Shown here: positions 34,375 through 43,353 of the stretch, in pieces | Numbering within the stretch: the first letter of the stretch is position 1 | How the letters are laid out: each line of letters opens with the position of its first letter | From: Candidatus Woesearchaeota archaeon | GTDB lineage: Archaea; Nanobdellota; Nanobdellia; Woesearchaeales; GW2011-AR9 | Assembly (NCBI GenBank): GCA_018303445.1 | Contig: JAGVYE010000049.1 | Coordinates: 1 to 49,356 of the forward strand | Direction of reading: 5' to 3' | DNA length: 49,356 nt | Position numbers and translations under genes: made by a program | The notes under the pieces: generated by a model | Database searches by the model: none | What the model was told of the DNA's origin: nothing | Seen by the model: the letters and a program-made list of their open reading frames with translations, nothing else

Positions 34375-35300
34375 AAATAAAATTTAACAAAAAAGGAATG
34401 GCAGCCTCTGAATTAGCGATTATTATCTTAGCTATAGTTGGATTTGGTATTCTTGCTCCGGCCATAAGTTATGCTCAACAGAGAGCAGAAGGAAAGTCGG
34501 AGGAAATTATCTGCCATAATAGCATTGCTTTTCGTTCCCTGAGCACGGTTAATTTTGCAGGACAGGATGTTAAAGTTGCACCTCGCCTCTGTAAAACGAT
34601 CGAAAAAGATGTTACTGGCTCCAGGGGAGAAATTAAAGATGAGATTGCTTACAAAATGGCTCGCTGCTGGTGGATGTTTAATGAAGGGCGACATGAAAAA
34701 GTGTTAGACAACGCCGCCGACATTTTACAATTTCTGGGGTGGTCAAGCACGGACAAACCTTGTTTTCTCTGTTATGATTTAAAGATTGATGAAAAGGAAA
34801 TTGCCGAGCCGTCTCAACAGTCTTTTATTCCCGCTGAAGAATTGTTTGAGTATATGTCTAAAAAAGAACATCGGCAGCTTAAAGATTGGAAGTATTTAGA
34901 TTATATCCAATATTACGGTGGGCCTGGAGAATTAGGAATTCTGGCAAAAATAGAGCCACAGAAACATTATGGGGTAGTTTTTTTACCGCGAACAACAGAT
35001 CGTGGTGAATTTTTGAATTGGGCAGACACAGTTATAGCAGGAACGGGAGTAGTTGCCGGAAGTGGCGCACTTGGTGTAGCTTCTGTTGTTGGTGCTGGGG
35101 CGTGTTTTGCAACTATAGGCTGCGGCGTTGCTGTCGTTATCGGGGGAGCAACAGCAGCCGCGTCGGCGTTTTATATTGGAGCTCACCAGCTTAATGAAAT
35201 CCAGGCTTTCTTTGATCAAGATCGTCCTCTCAGTTCAGTTATACTAACTGATCTTAAAAATGTGGAAGCACGCTGTCAAAAAGATTTGTCAGGTGAATAG
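34368..35300 (+). CDS. Pilin-like protein 8 with C-terminal Gly/Ala-rich hydrophobic hairpin
   Basis: 310 residues. NKKGMAASELAIIILAIVGF has G before M-A-A-S-E, i.e. Glu at +5 as in type IV pilins. The middle domain has several cysteines (EIICHNS, RLCKT, ARCWWMF, CFLCYD). Near residues 222-275 a Gly/Ala/Val-rich hydrophobic stretch could form a second membrane hairpin, unlike the neighbours. It overlaps its upstream gene by 7 bases. Confidence 0.65.
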   Translation: MLKIKFNKKGMAASELAIIILAIVGFGILAPAISYAQQRAEGKSEEIICHNSIAFRSLSTVNFAGQDVKVAPRLCKTIEKDVTGSRGEIKDEIAYKMARCWWMFNEGRHEKVLDNAADILQFLGWSSTDKPCFLCYDLKIDEKEIAEPSQQSFIPAEELFEYMSKKEHRQLKDWKYLDYIQYYGGPGELGILAKIEPQKHYGVVFLPRTTDRGEFLNWADTVIAGTGVVAGSGALGVASVVGAGACFATIGCGVAVVIGGATAAASAFYIGAHQLNEIQAFFDQDRPLSSVILTDLKNVEARCQKDLSGE

Positions 35301-35306
35301 AAAATC

Positions 35307-36689
35307 ATGGTCATGAAAAAAAAAGGCGAGTCCTCAGTATTTACGATCATAATATGGGGGGCAATCCTTTTGATTACAGGGTTTTTAGTGATCGCTTTTT
35401 TTGGACGTGGCTTTTCAAGGTCGACAGAATTTTTTGATGAGAAAATCGAGCATTTTGGCGACTGCGACGACGATAACGTTTTTAATGGAGATGATCGATG
35501 CCCTTGTTTGAGTTCTCAAGGTTTTTTTTCAGAAAAAGTGAAATTATGGGGTTGTCCTGAAGAAACAAAAACAGAAAATGAGGCGGCAGACGAGGAAAAG
35601 CGTTGCACGCCGCAGCAATGTAAGAAAACTGAAGAAAAGAGGAAAGAAGCGAAAGAAGAAGAAAAGAAAGAATCAAAAGCCGACATCACCATTTCTCGTT
35701 TTGGAGCCACGAAAAATTTCCAGGATGGAAAATATCGTGAAGATCTTCAACAAAAAACTGAAAGCATCGTTCCGCTTGAGGTCGTAATCTCAAATATTGG
35801 AGAAGAAAATGTTGAGAAGCGAATTATGGTCTCGGTTAAAGTTTGTAATCCCCAAAAAATTCTTTGTATTCCTAAGAAAATGACGGTGCAAGGAACTTCC
35901 ATAGGTCAAGATGGTCTCCCCATAGAATCTCTCGATAAAGGCCGATCTCAAGGGCTGCTATTTTTCATAGAACTAGGCACGGAGGGAGATGCTTGTGATG
36001 GTGCAGGAGCAAGAGATTGTATTATTGAAATAAGTGCTACAAGTGATCTTCAGGAAAAGGAGGTTAAGAATAACAGGAAAGAAATTAATGCCATATTAAC
36101 CAGTCAACAATGGGTTTCTTCACTCTTTGAAAACATCAAAACTATCCACATTAAAGCCCAGGATGATGAGCCTGGGACGTATCCAATTCACCAGCTATGT
36201 AAAGGCTATATCGGTCGAAGCGATCTTCTCGGATATTGTCCCGCAGGAGATTCTTGCGAAGGTGATTTTCATTCTGACGAAAGTCCAGGATGGAAATATC
36301 ATGGCTGTTGGGCGGTAATTTCTGAAAAGCAAGAATTGCTTGGCAAGGAAGGAATTTCGGAATGCGGAGAGACCTTATCTCCAACAGGTTTCGTCATTAA
36401 TCAACTAGAACCAACGCCCATTAAGCGAGAAGGACAAGTAGGTTATTATTCTGATGATGATGACAAAAATCCTGAAAAACTTCTCACCCCGCAATTTACC
36501 TGGAAAGCGACAGTGGAAGGATCGCTTCTCTGTTCCGATAATGCAGAGAGTAAGATTATTAGGAAGGGCTTTGAAGAGCTGAAAAATGATAACTGGATCT
36601 TGTGCAATCCATTAGTGGAAGGTAAAATTGCTAAGCTTGTTAATGATCGAGAATTTTTGTGTCGTAATAATCAGTGGTATAAACGATGA
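35307..36689 (+). CDS. Pilin-like protein 9 (460 residues)
   Basis: The N-terminus MVMKKKGESSVFTIIIWGAI has K-K-G-E before a hydrophobic helix. After it come DCDDDNVFNGDDRCPC, which looks like a single TSP3-like calcium motif, a highly charged Lys/Glu helical spacer (about 92-125), a beta-rich domain, and a cysteine-rich C-terminal half. The Ca-motif recalls the repeats of the giant protein. Its stop overlaps the next start by 4 bases. Confidence 0.68.
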   Translation: MVMKKKGESSVFTIIIWGAILLITGFLVIAFFGRGFSRSTEFFDEKIEHFGDCDDDNVFNGDDRCPCLSSQGFFSEKVKLWGCPEETKTENEAADEEKRCTPQQCKKTEEKRKEAKEEEKKESKADITISRFGATKNFQDGKYREDLQQKTESIVPLEVVISNIGEENVEKRIMVSVKVCNPQKILCIPKKMTVQGTSIGQDGLPIESLDKGRSQGLLFFIELGTEGDACDGAGARDCIIEISATSDLQEKEVKNNRKEINAILTSQQWVSSLFENIKTIHIKAQDDEPGTYPIHQLCKGYIGRSDLLGYCPAGDSCEGDFHSDESPGWKYHGCWAVISEKQELLGKEGISECGETLSPTGFVINQLEPTPIKREGQVGYYSDDDDKNPEKLLTPQFTWKATVEGSLLCSDNAESKIIRKGFEELKNDNWILCNPLVEGKIAKLVNDREFLCRNNQWYKR

Positions 36690-37390
36690 AAAAAGCGAAT
36701 TTGACTCTAGGAGCAGTATTAGGCTTACTGATGGTTATTATCGTTTTTGTGCCGGCGATAATTCTTGCGGCAAAGCTTATTGGAGGGGGAGGAGGAAATC
36801 AAAATAACTTTGAAACTTTTATTTCTGATCTTGCGTCCATGAAAAATGTTTTGCCTGTGGAACGCAGGGCAACAGAAGCGATCCTTGCTAAAGAGTCAGC
36901 TTTCGTTTACTTTGAACCTGGACAGAAGTACGTCGGCATGGTCACAAAGAACTTGAAGCCATGTATTTCTTCAGCCTGTTCTTCACCACCCCTTCTCTTT
37001 GAGCGCCCTTCCAGTTGTGAGGAAGAGGCCTGTTTATGTTTCATTTATAAAATAAAAACGGAGATGAAAAATGATCCTTTTCTGATTAATCGTTACGAAG
37101 GTGAAGGCCTTTTTTACTATAAGATTACTACCATTAATCCAACATGCAGGAAGGTAGATTTTATTGCTCAATTTAAGAATTGCGGGGTAGGAACGCCGGT
37201 TACTCCAAATAATGCCTATCAGAAGGGTTTCACAAATTCTTGTCTCCATGGTTTTGTCATCGATCGGGAAATAGCTCCAAAAGTTCTTAAGGGGAATGTA
37301 TTAAGTGAAAATTATCCTTATTTTGATGCACCAAAACGCATTCCTTTCCAAATGCATAAAGAAGGAGAAACCATCGTCCTGGAGTATTAA
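36686..37390 (+). CDS. Single-pass surface protein 10
   Basis: 234 residues with an N-terminal membrane helix (about 7-31; LTLGAVLGLLMVIIVFVPAI) and a poly-Gly turn just after it. The exterior domain has paired cysteines (PCISSACSS, SCEEEACLCF, TCRK, NCGVG, SCLHGF). Coupled to neighbours by ATGA at its start. Family not recognised. Confidence 0.65.
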   Translation: MKKANLTLGAVLGLLMVIIVFVPAIILAAKLIGGGGGNQNNFETFISDLASMKNVLPVERRATEAILAKESAFVYFEPGQKYVGMVTKNLKPCISSACSSPPLLFERPSSCEEEACLCFIYKIKTEMKNDPFLINRYEGEGLFYYKITTINPTCRKVDFIAQFKNCGVGTPVTPNNAYQKGFTNSCLHGFVIDREIAPKVLKGNVLSENYPYFDAPKRIPFQMHKEGETIVLEY

Positions 37391-37392
37391 AG

Positions 37393-37794
37393 ATGGTCAC
37401 GGCGCGACAGTTTTTTTACTTATCTCAAGTACTGGCAGTTTTTGTTTTTGGCGTGGTTGCTCTCTCCATTGCTCAAGCACATGCCAAGTCTGATTTTGTG
37501 CTTAAAACTAATATTGCAGATGAGATCAAGATGATGGTTGATACGCTTGTTGCCGTGCCGGGAGAAGCTCTGGTTAAAGTACCTTATAATACTACTGATT
37601 ACAGCCTATTACTTACTTCTGAGAACATTGCCATATTCAAAAAGGGAGAAAATAAAGAGCAGTGGACAATTCGGCCTTTCTTCTTGCCAGAAGGCTACCA
37701 TGCTCAAGGTTCTTCTGTAGATCTCGGCAGGGTTTGTTTAGAGAAAAAGGGAAAGAGCATAACTTTACGAAGGTGTTTAGAAGATGAGCGATGA
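37393..37794 (+). CDS. Single-pass surface protein 11
   Basis: 133 residues. The N-terminal hydrophobic segment (about 12-29) is followed by AQAHAKSDF and could be either a membrane anchor or a cleavable signal peptide. The rest is beta-rich, and its cysteines are CLEKKG and RRCLED near the C-terminus. It starts 2 bases after the previous stop and overlaps the next gene by 11 bases. Confidence 0.6.
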   Translation: MVTARQFFYLSQVLAVFVFGVVALSIAQAHAKSDFVLKTNIADEIKMMVDTLVAVPGEALVKVPYNTTDYSLLLTSENIAIFKKGENKEQWTIRPFFLPEGYHAQGSSVDLGRVCLEKKGKSITLRRCLEDER

Positions 37795-38293
37795 TGATTC
37801 TTTTCTTATACCCCAGGAAATGTTCTTTTACATCATTGTGGTGATTATTTTTGCGGGGATGGTGCTTTTTTTAGCTTTTGGCATTGGTACTTTTAAAGGA
37901 AGGGTGGTGCAAACATCACCCCAATTACAGGCCGAACTTATTGCATTACGGTTTACAGGAATTCCAGAGTGTTTTGCGTATAAAGATGAACGAAGCATAG
38001 TGCGATCCGGCATCATTGATCCGCAGAAGTTTAGTCAAGATGTTTTAGATCGCTGTTATTACCATTTTCGCAAGGAAGGGTTTACGAGCTTTAATTTTCG
38101 GTTACAACTGCAGGGAGAAAATAAAGAATTGTTTACCAATAACTATAAAATTAACGATCGTGATGATTTCACTCTGGTAAAAGAAATACTTAAAAGAACT
38201 ACCCAAGGATTCGAAAAAGATTTATTGATTATATTTGTTCAGGAAAGAGTGGAGAGAACGACGGATGGAAAGAAAGAGGAGTTAAGAGCATGA
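37784..38293 (+). CDS. Single-pass surface protein 12
   Basis: 169 residues with an acidic N-terminus (MSDDDSFLIPQE) and one hydrophobic helix (about 14-34), then a soluble domain with two cysteines (PECFAY, DRCYYHF). The N-terminal charge is opposite to that of the K-G-Q members, so its processing may differ. It overlaps both neighbours (11 and 4 bases). Confidence 0.62.
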   Translation: MSDDDSFLIPQEMFFYIIVVIIFAGMVLFLAFGIGTFKGRVVQTSPQLQAELIALRFTGIPECFAYKDERSIVRSGIIDPQKFSQDVLDRCYYHFRKEGFTSFNFRLQLQGENKELFTNNYKINDRDDFTLVKEILKRTTQGFEKDLLIIFVQERVERTTDGKKEELRA

Positions 38294-38709
38294 TCTCGAC
38301 AAAAAAGGGGCAGTTGGGGAATGCAATTGATTTTTTGTATATTATAGTTGTAGGAATCGTTATCGCTCTTATCGTCTCCGTTAGTCTGTATGGGGTGGTG
38401 AGTTCAAGACAAAAAGCAGCTTTAGGCGAGATCGCAGAAGTTGACCGCATCAGCGCGGCAATCCAACACTTGCGGGGGCGATTATATGAAGGAGAGAATC
38501 TCGAAAAATTGAATTTAGACAAAGAAATTGCCTTAAGTCAAATACTTAAAGGCAAAATTGTAAAAGGTTGCGAAGATTATATAGATAAAAATGACTGCGA
38601 TATTGATGCTTTAGATCTTTATAACGAACCTACAATTAATACTTACTGCACTTGGGATGATAAAAGTAAGATCTGTTTAACTCAACATATCGTAGAAATG
38701 AAAGAATGA
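38290..38709 (+). CDS. Pilin-like single-pass protein 13
   Basis: 139 residues. The N-terminus ISTKKGQLGNAIDFLYIIVV has the K-K-G-Q signature and a long helix, followed by a helical segment (RISAAIQHLRGRLYEGENLE) and a small cysteine-bearing C-terminus (GCEDYIDKNDCD, YCTWDD, ICLTQ). Coupled by ATGA overlaps at both ends. Confidence 0.68.
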   Translation: MISTKKGQLGNAIDFLYIIVVGIVIALIVSVSLYGVVSSRQKAALGEIAEVDRISAAIQHLRGRLYEGENLEKLNLDKEIALSQILKGKIVKGCEDYIDKNDCDIDALDLYNEPTINTYCTWDDKSKICLTQHIVEMKE

Positions 38710-39854
38710 ACAACAAAGCTAGGGTTATTTGGTGGACTTTATTCATCCTCATCATCGCCTTTGGTATTTTCTTTTCTTCGACAGCTTTTGTGAAACAAAT
38801 TCCTAAAAGTGTAAAAGGGACATGGCAGACAGGCTTTCTTAAACATAACGTTTTACAAGCTGAACGGCAGCTTTTAGCGGATGAAGCGGTGGCAAGAAAT
38901 ATAGGCACAGCCTTGGTTTTAGAATTGGCGGGAAATGGTGGATTTAGGAAAGGAGAGACTTCCCGTTGCGGAAAAATACAAGGAGTTAATGCTTGGAATA
39001 GGAACGCGGAACTTTGTTTACCTGAAATAGAAGAGACTTTTTCTGCTTCTGCTCTGAAGAAGTTACAGGAAAAAATCCCTAACCGAAAATATACTGCTGT
39101 CGGCACTGATGCAAAATTTTTTTATGCTCTTGGGGCGAAGGAAGATATTAATTCAAACTATGGAGAATATATTTTTAATACTTCGATTTCGGCTGATATG
39201 GGTTATTCTTTCAGCGAATACAAGGTCCTTTTTACAGACGCTTTTGATCTTCTCGCGCAGTGTAATGAAGAGAAGAATCTCCAGTCCTGCCTGGAGAAAA
39301 ATCGCCGCGCTTACTGGCGTTTTACTGATTGCGAGAAAGAAGAATTTAAAATTCAAGAACGTCGTGTTGTTTTTTGTGTTAGAAGCCCTTCTTCCTCAAC
39401 GGTATATGACTATCAAGGGAAAGAAATTCCTGTAAAGTACTCCCTTACTTTGGATTTCACGCCAGAGAAGCCTTTTCCTATCGAAGAACTGGTTGTGGAA
39501 AAAGAAGGAATGGAGCTTTCTGTCCGCTTTCCACAAGACCCCTCAGCTGAGGGATATAAAATATATTACACTGATTGGGCAGGAGCTCCTGTAGCGGTGC
39601 AAAGAACACATAACCCAGCTGAGGTCTTTGAAACGAAAACGACAGGGTTTGTGGAAGTAAGACTACTCCATAATCCATTATTAGAGAACTGTGTCAAAGA
39701 GAAAATGGCGGGAGAAGTCTATCTATGTGAAGGAGAGATCTATTATCTGATTAAAGATTCTCAGATAATTTCAGATGAAACATATTATGTTGGCGTAACT
39801 TCTATTAAAGAGGAGAAAGAATCGGGTCTTACTACCTTTATTTTGGCTAAGTAG
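38706..39854 (+). CDS. Single-pass surface protein 14, last gene of the cluster
   Basis: 382 residues with an N-terminal membrane helix (about 7-28) after MNNKARVIW, a helical region, and a C-terminal part with a fibronectin III-like beta pattern (ELSVRFPQDPSAEGYKIYYT ... YYVGVTSIKEE). Cysteines occur throughout (RCGK, LCLPE, QCNEE, SCLEK, DCEKEE, FCVR, NCVKEK, LCEGE). It closes a run of plus-strand genes; a TATA-rich gap follows. Confidence 0.65.
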   Translation: MNNKARVIWWTLFILIIAFGIFFSSTAFVKQIPKSVKGTWQTGFLKHNVLQAERQLLADEAVARNIGTALVLELAGNGGFRKGETSRCGKIQGVNAWNRNAELCLPEIEETFSASALKKLQEKIPNRKYTAVGTDAKFFYALGAKEDINSNYGEYIFNTSISADMGYSFSEYKVLFTDAFDLLAQCNEEKNLQSCLEKNRRAYWRFTDCEKEEFKIQERRVVFCVRSPSSSTVYDYQGKEIPVKYSLTLDFTPEKPFPIEELVVEKEGMELSVRFPQDPSAEGYKIYYTDWAGAPVAVQRTHNPAEVFETKTTGFVEVRLLHNPLLENCVKEKMAGEVYLCEGEIYYLIKDSQIISDETYYVGVTSIKEEKESGLTTFILAK

Positions 39855-39948
39855 ATATAGAAGACTTTGAAAATTTAGTAGTTATTTAAAATATTCTATA
39901 TTCTCATTCTATATTATTTAACATATAAATCATTATAAACATCTTTCC

Positions 39949-39960
39949 TTCAGGAAGGTT
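39949..39960 (+). promoter_or_regulatory. Hairpin covering the RPA gene ribosome-binding region
   Basis: CCTTCAGGAAGG is a perfect 5-bp palindrome around AG. Its 3' arm GGAAGG is the only SD-like sequence before the ATG at 39971, so folding could hide it. TATA-like elements lie at 39921-39940. Confidence 0.35.
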
Positions 39961-39970
39961 CTGATTAATC

Positions 39971-40936
39971 ATGTATAAAATTCCTCTCTCCGAATTAAAA
40001 GAAAAAATTATTGTCAGTGGAAAAATTTCAGCTTCAGATTTAGAAAAGAGAATCAAGGAAAAAATTAATGATCTTTCCGGGTTGATCAGCGAGGAAGGGG
40101 CCGTGCATATCATTTCTAATGAACTAGGAATTGTTCTTGTTCAGGAAACGCACAATAATTTGAAAATTAAAGAGATGTATGCTGGAATGAGAAGCGTTTC
40201 CACGGTTGGCAAGGTGATCCGGAAATTTGACGTGAGGGAGTTTTCTAAAGGAGAATCCACTGGCCGAGTTGGTTCTTTAGTTCTCGGCGATGAAACGGGA
40301 ACAATCAGAGTAGTTTTTTGGAATGATCAAGTTTCTTTGCTTTCTCAGGTTAAAGAAGACGATGTTCTGATAGTGAAAGAAGGATATGTAAAGGAAAATA
40401 ATAATGGAAGGGAACTACATTTGGGAGAGCGTTCCAGCATGGAAGTAAATCCACAGGGGATTTCCATCTCGGTGGCTCAGAAGAGCGCTTCCTTCAAGCG
40501 TAAGAAAATAGAGGAATTACAACCAGGAGATGATAACGCAGAAATTCTTGGAACGGTCATTCAGGTTTATGACCCCAGGTTCTTCGAAGTCCATCCTGAA
40601 ACGGGAAGAAAAATTCAACCAGGAGAGGCCATTGCCACGCCTGCGTATTCGTATGTCCTTAACGTTGTTGTTGATGATGGCACGGGAAACATTCGTTGTG
40701 TATTCTGGAAAAATCAAACCAATAAGCTGTTGGGGAAAAGTGGCGAGGAAATTTTAAAGATGAAGGAAAGTCCAGGTTTATTTGAAGATCTGAAAACAGA
40801 TTTACTTGGCGAACAGTTTAAGCTTATGGGCCGAGTGCAAAAGAATGAAATGTTTGACAGATTAGAGTTTAATATTCAAATAGTAGAGAAAGCGAGCGCG
40901 GCGGAAGAATTGGCTCGATTACAGAAACTCAGGTAA
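39971..40936 (+). CDS. rpa: Replication protein A (two OB folds)
   Basis: 321 residues of single-strand DNA-binding RPA. A helical N-terminal region (about 1-60) precedes two OB folds, each with the DxxGxIRxVFW signature: GDETGTIRVVFWNDQ (about 106-120) and DDGTGNIRCVFWKNQ (about 235-250). No zinc finger is visible. RPA protects ssDNA in replication, repair and recombination. It has its own promoter region. A smaller RPA32-like protein is coupled to mcm at 6393. Confidence 0.85.
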   Translation: MYKIPLSELKEKIIVSGKISASDLEKRIKEKINDLSGLISEEGAVHIISNELGIVLVQETHNNLKIKEMYAGMRSVSTVGKVIRKFDVREFSKGESTGRVGSLVLGDETGTIRVVFWNDQVSLLSQVKEDDVLIVKEGYVKENNNGRELHLGERSSMEVNPQGISISVAQKSASFKRKKIEELQPGDDNAEILGTVIQVYDPRFFEVHPETGRKIQPGEAIATPAYSYVLNVVVDDGTGNIRCVFWKNQTNKLLGKSGEEILKMKESPGLFEDLKTDLLGEQFKLMGRVQKNEMFDRLEFNIQIVEKASAAEELARLQKLR

Positions 40937-40981
40937 AATTAAGGCAAAAGAATTAAGAAGCTATTTCCTCTTCTTTTTTGG

Positions 40982-41437
40982 ATGTTATTTCATACTCATA
41001 TTTTACTCGGAATACTCTTTTTTCTTCTTTTGGGGAGGCTCTTTCCCCCCGGCCATGATCTTCTCTTTTTTTTATTAGTGCTCTTAGGCAGCGTGTTACC
41101 AGATTTAGATTCTCAGTATAGCCAGATTAATCAGTGGAGCGGGGTGATCGGTAAAATTATTACGTTCTTTACGAAACATCGAGGGTTACTCCATTCGTTC
41201 TTTTTTCACTCTTTTCTTTTTTTCCTCATTAGTTTCTTCTTTCCGTTTTCCTACGCTTCAGCGCTATTTTTAGGTTATCTCGCACATATTCTCGCTGACG
41301 GCCTGACCGTTCAGGGGGTGCAGCTATTTTATCCATTTTCTTCTTACAAAACACGAGGTCCAGTTAGAGTCGGCGGATTGATGGAAGAAATTATTTTACT
41401 TGTCCTTGTTTTTTTGATTATAGAGTCTCTCTTTTGA
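40982..41437 (+). CDS. YdjM-family membrane-bound metal-dependent hydrolase
   Basis: 151 residues with four or so hydrophobic segments and the YdjM/DUF457 signature: HTHILLG at the N-terminus, LPDLDS, KHRGLLHSFFFH, and GYLAHILADGLT. His and Asp residues form the predicted metal site. The biochemical substrate of the family is not established. It starts 45 nt after rpa with no clear SD. Confidence 0.85.
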   Translation: MLFHTHILLGILFFLLLGRLFPPGHDLLFFLLVLLGSVLPDLDSQYSQINQWSGVIGKIITFFTKHRGLLHSFFFHSFLFFLISFFFPFSYASALFLGYLAHILADGLTVQGVQLFYPFSSYKTRGPVRVGGLMEEIILLVLVFLIIESLF

Positions 41438-41543
41438 ACAAGGTTATATCTTGCCTGCCTTATTTTTGGCATTTGCTAAAAGTGATATTTGTAGGGGAAG
41501 CAATTTATTAATGGTCTCTTTAGTTTTAAATTAGAGGATAAAT

Positions 41544-43256
41544 ATGGACCCAGAAGATAGTAGTTTAGAACAGAAAGTAAGTAATTATGGTCTCTCTCCT
41601 TCTTCGGAAAGAGTTGTAGATGTGATCATTGACTATCGGCATGTGGCTAGTTCCCTAGCTACTTTTTTACAAGAGAGAGGATACGCTCCAGGGAGATTTA
41701 ACGTCAAAAAGACAGGAACAAAATTTTCAAGAACAGTGGAAGGTCATTTCGAGATTAATTCCAGAGGTGATAAAAGAAGAAAAGTGGCGGTAACCATAAC
41801 TAAGCATCTTTTTGACGGGTATACGGCTACAGTTGAAGATGAATCAACGCCTTACATCTGCCCGGCTGATGTTAAGTATGAATTTAAATTTTTGAAAAGG
41901 GGAGTGGCACGAGAGTCGGCAGAAGGAACTTTTCATTTTTGTCAAGATTCTATTTTTGTTAGTTATCACCAAAAAGACAAGAATGGTGAGGATGAGTCTT
42001 GGGTCTTAAAATTAATGTATGGACAAAATAAAAGGGAACTTCGGAAACTTTATGAGACCATGCCGGAGATGAAGCATGCTGTTAATCGGCATCTTCTGGA
42101 CTTAGTCGCGGAGACGGTGTTACGTTTTACAACCTTGGCGCGAGTAATTCAAAATGTCGGTGGAGATGCTTGGTATTTATGGCTTACTGGCGCATCTACT
42201 GTTTCTAAAATTCCTGCGGAACGATTTTATTCTAAGACCGCAGCCGAGGTCACTTCAGGGCTGCCTCTGGCTTTTTATTTGAGAATGATAGAATCTCCAA
42301 GAACTGTTATTAATCAACTTATAGAAAGGAGTGATGTCGCTTCTTGGCACAGATTAGAAGAAACGATGGAGTTATTAGCTTCCGAAGCCGAATTAACGGA
42401 GGAAGAAGCAGCAATTAGCCGGAAAGTTCTGAAATTGGAACATTTATTGAAGCAACCAAATAGTCAGGAAAAAGTGAATGAGGAAGTTAGAAGATGGAAC
42501 TTAGGGTCATCGCCACAACTCCAAGAAGCACTTAATGAAATAACTCTCATTGATTATGAATCCATAAGAAAGCAGCTTCGTGGTTATCTTTCTGAACTAG
42601 AAGCTAGAGGTTTAGTTAAATCAGAGATATCTCTTGATGATATCGTAGATAATAGCATGAAATTATTTCCAGGAAGATATGCTTCTGAATTGCGGCGACA
42701 AATCTCTGAAATGCTTAAAGGGATAATACGCCAACCAGCTCAGGAAGAGTACGGACAAGTTCTTAGAAACGTAAAACATCATCTGAATACTAATATTAGA
42801 AGTGATATGACGATCTTTCTCGGCAATTATCCTTTAGCGTATCTGGCTGATTCGCATTGGCAAATTCCAATTCCCGGATTTGTGGCTTATTATTTTTTAT
42901 TGGAAACGGCAGACTACGTGAATCATTCCGGATTCGAGAGATTAAATACCGTAGTTGATCTTCATTATGTTCTCAAAGAGCTGGATAATGATCCCGCGAT
43001 CTCGTCCGGCGCAGATGTGATAAATCAATATCGCTCTCATCTTACAAGAGTCTCGGCAGGATTATACCCTTTACTGCTGTTGATTGCTGGCGCGGGGCAG
43101 TATTTTTCTACGAGAACAAATGGTTTTACTAATTATGTGACGGATATGTTTGCTTTTTTGGCGAAGTATGCCGGAATGAAGCAATGGCATAAGTTTATGA
43201 ATGCCTTAATTGAACGATGTGAAAAAGAGTTAACGGAAGAGTCTAAAAGTGATTAA
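41544..43256 (+). CDS. Unrecognised 570-residue protein
   Basis: No family recognised. The N-terminal half (about 1-170) looks beta-rich and soluble (e.g. AVTITKHLFDGYTATVEDES). The rest (about 180-570) is largely helical with regularly spaced Leu, possibly helical repeats, and one hydrophobic helix near LYPLLLLIAGAGQYF that may be buried rather than membrane-spanning. No cysteine cluster, nucleotide-binding loop or signal peptide is seen. The start ATG at 41544 follows GAGGAT. It lies alone between the YdjM gene and a toxin-antitoxin pair. Confidence 0.7.
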   Translation: MDPEDSSLEQKVSNYGLSPSSERVVDVIIDYRHVASSLATFLQERGYAPGRFNVKKTGTKFSRTVEGHFEINSRGDKRRKVAVTITKHLFDGYTATVEDESTPYICPADVKYEFKFLKRGVARESAEGTFHFCQDSIFVSYHQKDKNGEDESWVLKLMYGQNKRELRKLYETMPEMKHAVNRHLLDLVAETVLRFTTLARVIQNVGGDAWYLWLTGASTVSKIPAERFYSKTAAEVTSGLPLAFYLRMIESPRTVINQLIERSDVASWHRLEETMELLASEAELTEEEAAISRKVLKLEHLLKQPNSQEKVNEEVRRWNLGSSPQLQEALNEITLIDYESIRKQLRGYLSELEARGLVKSEISLDDIVDNSMKLFPGRYASELRRQISEMLKGIIRQPAQEEYGQVLRNVKHHLNTNIRSDMTIFLGNYPLAYLADSHWQIPIPGFVAYYFLLETADYVNHSGFERLNTVVDLHYVLKELDNDPAISSGADVINQYRSHLTRVSAGLYPLLLLIAGAGQYFSTRTNGFTNYVTDMFAFLAKYAGMKQWHKFMNALIERCEKELTEESKSD

Positions 43257-43310
43257 AGGTCTATTTTGAGACGCTGAAAAGGAGACAGGAACAATTTTAT
43301 AATGGAAAGA

Positions 43311-43324
43311 TTTTTATATATAAC
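43311..43324 (+). promoter_or_regulatory. TATA box of the MazEF-like operon
   Basis: TTTTTATATATAAC is centred about 37 nt upstream of the antitoxin ATG at 43354. Confidence 0.5.
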
Positions 43325-43353
43325 TGATTATAGTGGTCTATAATTTACAAATA

